Shown: positions 1-3,411 of the stretch, piece after piece
How the letters are laid out: each line of letters begins with the position of its first letter
Position numbering within the stretch: the first letter of the stretch is position 1
Assembly (NCBI GenBank): GCA_947475475.1
Contig: CANJOG010000167.1
Location: 1 to 5,308, forward strand
Origin: Acetobacteraceae bacterium
Lineage (GTDB): Bacteria; Pseudomonadota; Alphaproteobacteria; Acetobacterales; Acetobacteraceae
Length of the DNA stretch: 5,308 nucleotides
Direction: 5' to 3'
Notes under the pieces: model-generated
Databases searched by the model: none
Seen by the model: only the letters and a program-made list of their open reading frames with translations
Told to the model about the DNA's origin: nothing
Program-made: the position numbers and the translations under genes

Positions 1-242
1 ATCAGCACTCCTACCGCCATGCCAGCTGCGATTCCGGCGATAAACGCCACCGGATAGGAGAAATCAAACGCCTTCATGGCAAAGACGGCAACCAACGCGG
101 CCAGGACGGAGAACTCGCCCTGTGCCGCGTTGACGACCCGGCTACCTTTAAACGTCACGGCCACACCCATCCCGACCAGGGCATAGATGAAACCGTTGGT
201 CAGGCCGGAGAATATGGCCTGGAGCAGAAGACTGATCGACAT
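1..242 (-). CDS. LivH-type branched-chain amino acid ABC transporter permease (N-terminal 80 residues, cut by window edge)
   Basis: This is the start of an inner-membrane permease of the HAAT/LivH family, which forms half of the translocation pore of a periplasmic-binding-protein-dependent importer. The protein begins MSISLLLQAIFSGLTNG. It shows a first hydrophobic segment at about residues 7-31 containing the family-typical GLTNGFIYALVGMG, then the LivH signature region around residues 38-43 (NAAQGE, matching the usual N-A-x-G-E). More hydrophobic stretches follow at about 44-56 and 64-80. A full LivH is about 290 residues, so roughly 210 lie beyond position 1. The ATG at 242 is the only sensible start: no in-frame ATG, GTG or TTG lies between it and the upstream gene. 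Its Shine-Dalgarno is poor, and it sits 37 nt after the stop of the binding-protein gene, so it is probably translated from the same mRNA. Family assignment is firm; the transported compound is unknown, since members carry amino acids, amides, urea, aromatic acids and other small molecules. Confidence 0.92.
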   Translation of the reverse strand, partial: MSISLLLQAIFSGLTNGFIYALVGMGVAVTFKGSRVVNAAQGEFSVLAALVAVFAMKAFDFSYPVAFIAGIAAGMAVGVL

Positions 243-279
243 TGACGGCGTCGAGTGAATTGCGCGCGGATCGTCTTTC

Positions 280-1425
280 CTAGCTGCCGGCGTTAAAGCC
301 GATGCGGGTGTACTTGCCCTTCACCAGCTTCGAATAAATGAAGTTGGAGAGCTTGATGCCGGTGAGGTCGCGGTCACGGAAATCGAAATTGGCAACCACG
401 CCCGGATGCGGACGACGCATCCACTCGCAGATATCGCCCGGCTTGGCATCGGCCGGATTGGCGCGCAACGCCGCAGTCATGATCTGCACCATATCCCAGC
501 CAGCGGCCTCGAAATTCTTCGGGGTCGCGTTGTATTCCTTCTTGTAGGCGTCGATGAAGTCCTTCTGGCTCGGCAGCGGGTCCTCCCCGACGACGAATTC
601 CGGGATAACGATGTCATCCGCCGCATCGCCCATCGCCTTGACGTATTCATAGGAGGAGGAACCGATCGCGGCGACTACCGGGGTGGTGATCCGGAGTTGC
701 TTGACCGCGCGGAACGGCGTGGCAGAGGTCGCCACCACCATGAGCACGTCCGGATTGGAAGCCTTCACCTTCGCCGCCTGGGTCGTCACGTCGGTGGCGC
801 CGAGTTCGAACTTCTCCACGGAAACGAACTCGATGTTCGGATATTCGGGGGATAGTTGGCGCAGCACGCCCATCACGGCATTGCCATAACCGGAATCGTG
901 CAGCACGCCGACCTTTTTCACCTTCAGGCCCTTGCTGACATATTCCATCATGGCACGGGCGTTGAGCGCGGTCGGCGGGAGGACGTGGAAGCTGCAGGTG
1001 CGCTCGAATTCGACCGGAGCGGTGATGCCTGCGGGAATGAGCTGAGGAAGCTTGATGGGCGCCGTGACCGAGCCGACGGCGACGATCTGCGCCACCTGGG
1101 ATGGGCCGAGCAGGCCAACCACCTTCTGATCATTGACCAGCGCGCTCGCCTTGGCGCGGGCGCTATCCGGATTGCTGCCGTCATCTTCGAGAACAATCTT
1201 AATCGGACGGCCGCGCACCCCGCCCTGGGCATTCACCACCTTTTCGGCAAGCAGGATTCCGTTGCGCGTTGGCACGCCCAATCCGGCCGCCGGGCCGGTG
1301 ATGGAGAGCACTGCGCCAACCTTGATCGGTTCTCCGGTTGCCGACTGTGCCACCGCCTGGTTCGTCGTCCAGGCTGTGCTGGCCAACATCAGGGCAGCGG
1401 CAAAAATTTTTGACCCTTGGGTCAT
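280..1425 (-). CDS. Periplasmic substrate-binding protein of a Liv/HAAT-type ABC transporter
   Basis: A 381-residue type I periplasmic binding protein (LivK-like, Peripla_BP_6 type) that would capture a solute and deliver it to the LivH-type permease encoded just downstream. Residues 1-26 form a Sec signal peptide: a short polar start with Lys6, a hydrophobic core at about 7-19, and an AVA site before QSATG. The mature protein opens with the family-typical IKVGAVLSITGPAAGLG (34-50), then GGVRGRPIKIVLEDDGSNP (68-86), VVGLLGPSQ (102-110) and, in the second lobe, KVGVLHDSGYG (171-181). Length is normal for the family. The ATG at 1425 is chosen over an in-frame ATG at 1578 because it directly precedes the signal peptide and follows a strong Shine-Dalgarno; the extra 51 residues would bury the signal. 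The mature part has only two cysteines, Cys144 and Cys333, which could pair in the periplasm. The ligand is not predictable: it may be an amino acid, but members also bind aromatic and short organic acids. Confidence 0.93.
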   Translation of the reverse strand: MTQGSKIFAAALMLASTAWTTNQAVAQSATGEPIKVGAVLSITGPAAGLGVPTRNGILLAEKVVNAQGGVRGRPIKIVLEDDGSNPDSARAKASALVNDQKVVGLLGPSQVAQIVAVGSVTAPIKLPQLIPAGITAPVEFERTCSFHVLPPTALNARAMMEYVSKGLKVKKVGVLHDSGYGNAVMGVLRQLSPEYPNIEFVSVEKFELGATDVTTQAAKVKASNPDVLMVVATSATPFRAVKQLRITTPVVAAIGSSSYEYVKAMGDAADDIVIPEFVVGEDPLPSQKDFIDAYKKEYNATPKNFEAAGWDMVQIMTAALRANPADAKPGDICEWMRRPHPGVVANFDFRDRDLTGIKLSNFIYSKLVKGKYTRIGFNAGS

Positions 1426-1447
1426 AGGTATCCCCCCTTTTTTACCT
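1426..1447 (-). promoter_or_regulatory. Ribosome binding site of the substrate-binding protein, in an A6G6 tract inside a small inverted repeat
   Basis: Read on the minus strand, six A's (1443-1438) and six G's (1437-1432) precede the ATG at 1425 by six bases, a strong Shine-Dalgarno that fixes the start. The tract is flanked by AGGTA (1447-1443) and TACCT (1430-1426), which could pair as a weak 5-bp stem with the Shine-Dalgarno in the loop, ending immediately before the start codon. The Shine-Dalgarno role is clear; any role for the stem or the homopolymer is inference. Confidence 0.7.
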
Positions 1448-1472
1448 TCGCCGGGTTTGTCGTCCGACTCGG

Positions 1473-1490
1473 TTCGAACAACTGTTCGAA
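1473..1490. promoter_or_regulatory. Candidate operator: perfect 8-bp inverted repeat with 2-bp spacer
   Basis: The sequence TTCGAACA-AC-TGTTCGAA has two perfectly complementary 8-bp arms around a 2-bp centre, 18 bp in total. This is a typical half-site arrangement for a dimeric transcription factor. It lies 48 bp upstream of the leftward start codon, where a bound protein could block or stimulate the transporter promoter. Being between divergent genes, it might also act on the rightward unit, whose start is 185 bp away. The symmetry is visible directly; which regulator family binds it (GntR, TetR, LacI, IclR or other) cannot be told, because no regulator gene is in view. Confidence 0.5.
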
Positions 1491-1541
1491 TATTTTCGGC
1501 TTTTTCGTTCCACGCGATCACCTTGCGGATAGCCGCGCTTA

Positions 1542-1569
1542 TGGTCAAAGCTTCGCAGGGGCGTAGAAT
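1542..1569 (+). promoter_or_regulatory. Weak candidate promoter for the rightward genes
   Basis: TAGAAT at 1564-1569 matches five of six positions of the sigma-70 -10 box. TGGTCA at 1542-1547, with a 16-bp spacer, matches four of six positions of the -35 box. Transcription would then start near 1576 and give a leader of about 100 nt that includes the inverted repeats at 1588-1616. This is pattern matching only; alphaproteobacterial promoters often diverge from the consensus. Confidence 0.25.
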
Positions 1570-1587
1570 GTATGTCAAGCTGCGTCC

Positions 1588-1616
1588 ACGGTGCCGAGAA
1601 CACCGTACGAACGTAC
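1588..1616. repeat. Two overlapping small inverted repeats in the presumed leader of the rightward unit
   Basis: ACGGTG (1588-1593) and CACCGT (1601-1606) form a perfect 6-bp stem with a 7-base loop. GTACG (1605-1609) and CGTAC (1612-1616) form a second 5-bp inverted repeat with a 2-bp AA centre, sharing bases 1605-1606 with the first. The two pairings therefore compete at their junction. They could be a protein-binding site or a leader RNA structure; no known riboswitch class is recognised. Confidence 0.35.
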
Positions 1617-1660
1617 ATGCATCGAGGGTGCCGGTGTGTGGCGTGCGCGGTATGAAGACG

Positions 1661-1667
1661 GGAGGAG
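1661..1667 (+). promoter_or_regulatory. Shine-Dalgarno that fixes the GTG start of the dehydrogenase
   Basis: GGAGGAG lies seven bases before the GTG at 1675, near-perfect complementarity to the 16S rRNA tail. It decides in favour of this GTG over an in-frame GTG at 1591 that would add 28 residues ahead of the Rossmann fold with no family resemblance. Confidence 0.85.
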
Positions 1668-1674
1668 AAATCGG

Positions 1675-2565
1675 GTGAAGACCCAGAAAATCGGAATACT
1701 CGGCCTGGGGCGAATGGGCCGCGCCGTTGGCGAGAATTTGCTGAAGGACGGCTACAAAGTCGTCGCGGTCGAGCGGCCGAGCACGCGTGACTTTGCCGCT
1801 GTGGGCGGCTCATTGGTGGCAAGCGCGGCCGAGCTGGCGCGGCACTGCGATATCGTGATCTCCTGCCTGCCACATGAAGAATCGATGCAGGAAGCTTTCG
1901 AAGGCAACGATGGGCTGATCGAAGGTGCAGGTCCTGGCTTGATCGTTGTCGAGATGGGAACCTTTGCGGTTTCGCTCAAGCGCCCGTTGGCCGAGAAGCT
2001 GGCAGCCAAAGGTGCGGTCATGCTCGACTGCCCGATCAGCGGCACGCCCTCGATGACAGTCAACCGGCAATGCGTGCTGTTTTGCAGTGGCGACAAGGCA
2101 TTGGTCGATAAATGCCAGGACATATTCGACTCGTTTTCGCCGAAGAATTTCTATGTCGGCGACTTCGGTTGCGGCATGGCGATCAAGCTGGTGACGAATT
2201 TCCTTGTCGGCGTGAACAGCATGGCGGTGGCCGAGGCGTTCCTGCTCGGTATGAATGCCGGTCTCGATCCGGAGATGATGATCAAGGTCATCGGCCCCTC
2301 GGCCGGCGGCTCGCGCGTGTTTGATTTCCGCGCCCCGATGGTCGCACAGCGCAAATTCCGCCCCGCGCCTGGCCCGGCGCATATCCTGTGGAAGGATCTG
2401 CAATTCATCAAGGAGATGAGCGAAGGGCTTGGCCTGCCGGGACCGCTACTCGGCACGACTTATGACTGGTTCAAGAAAATGATCGATCTCGGCAAGCAGG
2501 ATGACGAGGTCGCGGCGATTTTCGAGGTAATGGAAGCCGAGAAGACGCCAGCCGGGAAAAGTTGA
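1675..2565 (+). CDS. 3-hydroxyisobutyrate dehydrogenase family NAD(P)-dependent oxidoreductase
   Basis: A 296-residue member of the beta-hydroxyacid dehydrogenase family (relatives: 3-hydroxyisobutyrate, tartronate-semialdehyde and L-threonate dehydrogenases), which interconvert a hydroxyacid and its oxo form using NAD(P) in the cytosol. The N-terminal Rossmann domain carries KIGILGLGRMG (5-15). The second beta strand ends AVER (31-34), and the acidic Glu33 suggests a preference for NAD over NADP (inference). DCPISGTP (118-125) occupies the substrate-binding loop position. GCGMAIKLVTNFLVG (165-179) contains the expected catalytic Lys171. KDLQF with Lys240 matches the conserved C-terminal KDL motif. 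Length is normal. Departures from the usual motifs are Gly95-Thr96 where Ser-Thr is common, Gly-Thr for Gly-Gly after the Ser in the substrate loop, and Thr174-Asn175 for Asn-Asn after the catalytic Lys. These point to a less-studied subgroup, so the exact substrate is open. It is the first gene of the rightward unit, 106 nt before the cupin gene. Confidence 0.9.
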   Translation: MKTQKIGILGLGRMGRAVGENLLKDGYKVVAVERPSTRDFAAVGGSLVASAAELARHCDIVISCLPHEESMQEAFEGNDGLIEGAGPGLIVVEMGTFAVSLKRPLAEKLAAKGAVMLDCPISGTPSMTVNRQCVLFCSGDKALVDKCQDIFDSFSPKNFYVGDFGCGMAIKLVTNFLVGVNSMAVAEAFLLGMNAGLDPEMMIKVIGPSAGGSRVFDFRAPMVAQRKFRPAPGPAHILWKDLQFIKEMSEGLGLPGPLLGTTYDWFKKMIDLGKQDDEVAAIFEVMEAEKTPAGKS

Positions 2566-2625
2566 TAAAGCGGCGCCATGCCGGCCTTGACGTGCCTGAC
2601 CCGCCTGTCACACCGTCCGCATCGA

Positions 2626-2643
2626 CCCGGCGGGATTGCCGGG
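2626..2643 (+). other. GC-rich hairpin between the dehydrogenase and cupin genes
   Basis: CCCGGC (2626-2631) pairs with GCCGGG (2638-2643) around a 6-base loop. No T-run follows, so it is not a standard intrinsic terminator. It ends 28 nt before the cupin start codon. It may shield or process the mRNA between the two genes, or be incidental in GC-rich DNA. The rest of this 106-nt gap shows no gene and no convincing promoter. Confidence 0.4.
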
Positions 2644-2660
2644 CAAGAATGCGCCAAATC

Positions 2661-2666
2661 GGAGGA
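2661..2666 (+). promoter_or_regulatory. Shine-Dalgarno that fixes the cupin start
   Basis: GGAGGA lies five bases before the ATG at 2672. It excludes the in-frame ATG at 2636, which lies within the intergenic hairpin and would add 12 residues with no family resemblance. Confidence 0.8.
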
Positions 2667-2671
2667 TCGCA

Positions 2672-3295
2672 ATGTCTGAGATCATGAAGGGCCGCCAGTT
2701 CACTCCCGAGGAAATCGAGGAGAAATGCATCTGGCGCTTCAAGGACCGCAAATTCATGGGTGCGGGCGAGAAGAAGAAAGAAGGCCCGATCCCACGCGAC
2801 GTCTACAAGATGCTCGCGGCGCCGGCTTTCGCCGTCTCCTGCCCCGAGGACGATAACGGCGTCTGGGGAGAGGCGAAGGTGAAGTGCCCCGACTATGTCA
2901 ACATCATCGCTGAATGCGAGCCGGGCGATGGCCCTCCCCTGCATATGCACTACAAGACGGTCGAAACCTTCATGGCATTGACCGGAAAGTGGAAGCTGCA
3001 ATGGGGCGATCAGGGTGAGTTCGAGACTATTCTTGAACCCTTCGATCTTTTCGCGGTCCCTGCTGGCGTCAGCCGCCGCTTCGAAAATGCTGGCACGGAG
3101 AAGGCCTATCTGCTCGTTCTGATCTCCGGCGGCACGCATGACATGGACGATCTGAACTACGCCCCGGAAGTCGGCAAGGATATCGAAGACCAATTCGGCG
3201 GCGCAGTACGCAAGCATACGGAAGCTGTCGGATTCCGCTTTACCGCCGGAATTGACGGCAAAAACGCCAAGGCCGTACCTGTTCCGGCGGAGTGA
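2672..3295 (+). CDS. Single-domain cupin protein with an altered metal-binding motif
   Basis: A 207-residue cytosolic protein (no signal peptide or membrane segment) with one cupin beta-barrel at about residues 73-152. Motif 1 is complete: GPPLHMH then Glu98 and Gly105, giving H91-x-H93-x4-E98-x6-G105. Motif 2 reads FAVPAGVSRRFENAG (127-141), so Pro130, Gly132 and Asn139 are in place, but the position of the fourth metal ligand, normally His, is Arg135. Three ligands (His91, His93, Glu98) could still hold a metal, or the protein may have lost redox chemistry and bind or sense a ligand. About 70 residues precede the barrel, with a charged stretch at 11-39, and about 55 follow it, including THDMDDLNYAPEVGKD (155-170). 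Cupins of this size include dioxygenases, isomerases, decarboxylases and small-molecule-binding proteins; the sequence does not say which. Its place between a dehydrogenase and an E1 implies a step in, or sensing of, the same pathway (inference). Confidence 0.85.
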   Translation: MSEIMKGRQFTPEEIEEKCIWRFKDRKFMGAGEKKKEGPIPRDVYKMLAAPAFAVSCPEDDNGVWGEAKVKCPDYVNIIAECEPGDGPPLHMHYKTVETFMALTGKWKLQWGDQGEFETILEPFDLFAVPAGVSRRFENAGTEKAYLLVLISGGTHDMDDLNYAPEVGKDIEDQFGGAVRKHTEAVGFRFTAGIDGKNAKAVPVPAE

Positions 3296-3351
3296 GGAGC
3301 GCCGCCCCGCTCGTCACTTTGGCAGGCATGGCGTTTGAAGGTGTGACCGCA

Positions 3352-3389
3352 GATGCGGAGGCGGGCCAGCTCGCCTCCGCATCGTGTTT
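3352..3389 (+). terminator. Terminator-like hairpin between the cupin and E1 genes
   Basis: GATGCGGAGGCG (3352-3363) and CGCCTCCGCATC (3372-3383) form a perfect 12-bp GC-rich stem, extendable in RNA by a G-U and a G-C pair to leave a 4-base CCAG loop. The tail reads GTGTTTCC, with only three consecutive T's, so termination would be weak. The stem ends 28 nt before the E1 start codon, leaving no room for a promoter in between, so any transcript that translates E1 from a usual promoter must run through it. Partial termination, mRNA stabilisation or attenuation all fit. A smaller 5-bp inverted repeat (GAGCG 3297-3301, CGCTC 3308-3312) follows the cupin stop codon. Confidence 0.55.
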
Positions 3390-3398
3390 CCGGACTTG

Positions 3399-3403
3399 AA
3401 GGA
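3399..3403 (+). promoter_or_regulatory. Shine-Dalgarno of the fused E1 gene
   Basis: AAGGA, within GAAGGAAAA, lies eight bases before the ATG at 3412 and supports that start. It lies downstream of the terminator-like hairpin, so it stays accessible when the hairpin forms. Confidence 0.7.
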
Positions 3404-3411
3404 AAAGATCG

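Larger units (their letters stand above)
1426..1674. promoter_or_regulatory. Divergent intergenic control region
   Basis: About 250 bp separates the start codons of the leftward transporter genes and the rightward catabolic genes. Both divergent promoters must lie here unless transcription enters from outside. It has AT-richer stretches (about 1485-1505 and 1540-1580), an 18-bp inverted repeat at 1473-1490 and two overlapping smaller inverted repeats at 1588-1616. Reading frames remain open across parts of it in both directions, but nothing in them resembles a protein family, and the Shine-Dalgarno positions put the real starts at its two edges. No regulator gene lies in the window. Confidence 0.75.

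Noticed and set aside
1401..1412. A perfect 12-bp palindrome CAAAAATTTTTG
   Set aside because: It lies in the signal-peptide codons (Ser-Lys-Ile-Phe) and is simple AT-tract symmetry with no room for a distinctive recognition sequence.
1426..1578. A 51-residue upstream extension of the substrate-binding protein from an ATG at 1578
   Set aside because: It would place the Sec signal peptide internally, has no family resemblance, and the strong Shine-Dalgarno lies before the ATG at 1425.
1573..1578. A perfect TTGACA -35 box on the minus strand
   Set aside because: At 16-18 bp spacing the -10 position reads GAAGCT/AAGCTT-like sequence with almost no match, so I do not call a promoter, although a non-consensus alphaproteobacterial one remains possible.
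1591..1674. A 28-residue upstream extension of the dehydrogenase from a GTG at 1591
   Set aside because: The Rossmann fold starts a few residues after the GTG at 1675, which has a near-perfect Shine-Dalgarno; the extension looks like translated leader.
2587..2592. TTGACG between the dehydrogenase and cupin genes as a separate promoter
   Set aside because: No -10-like sequence is found 16-18 bp downstream; the region there is GC-rich.
3319..3336. TTGGCA upstream of E1 as a sigma-54 promoter, tempting because acetoin dehydrogenase operons are often sigma-54 dependent
   Set aside because: The -12 element (TTGC type) is absent at the required spacing from the GG, and no sigma-70 -10 box follows either.
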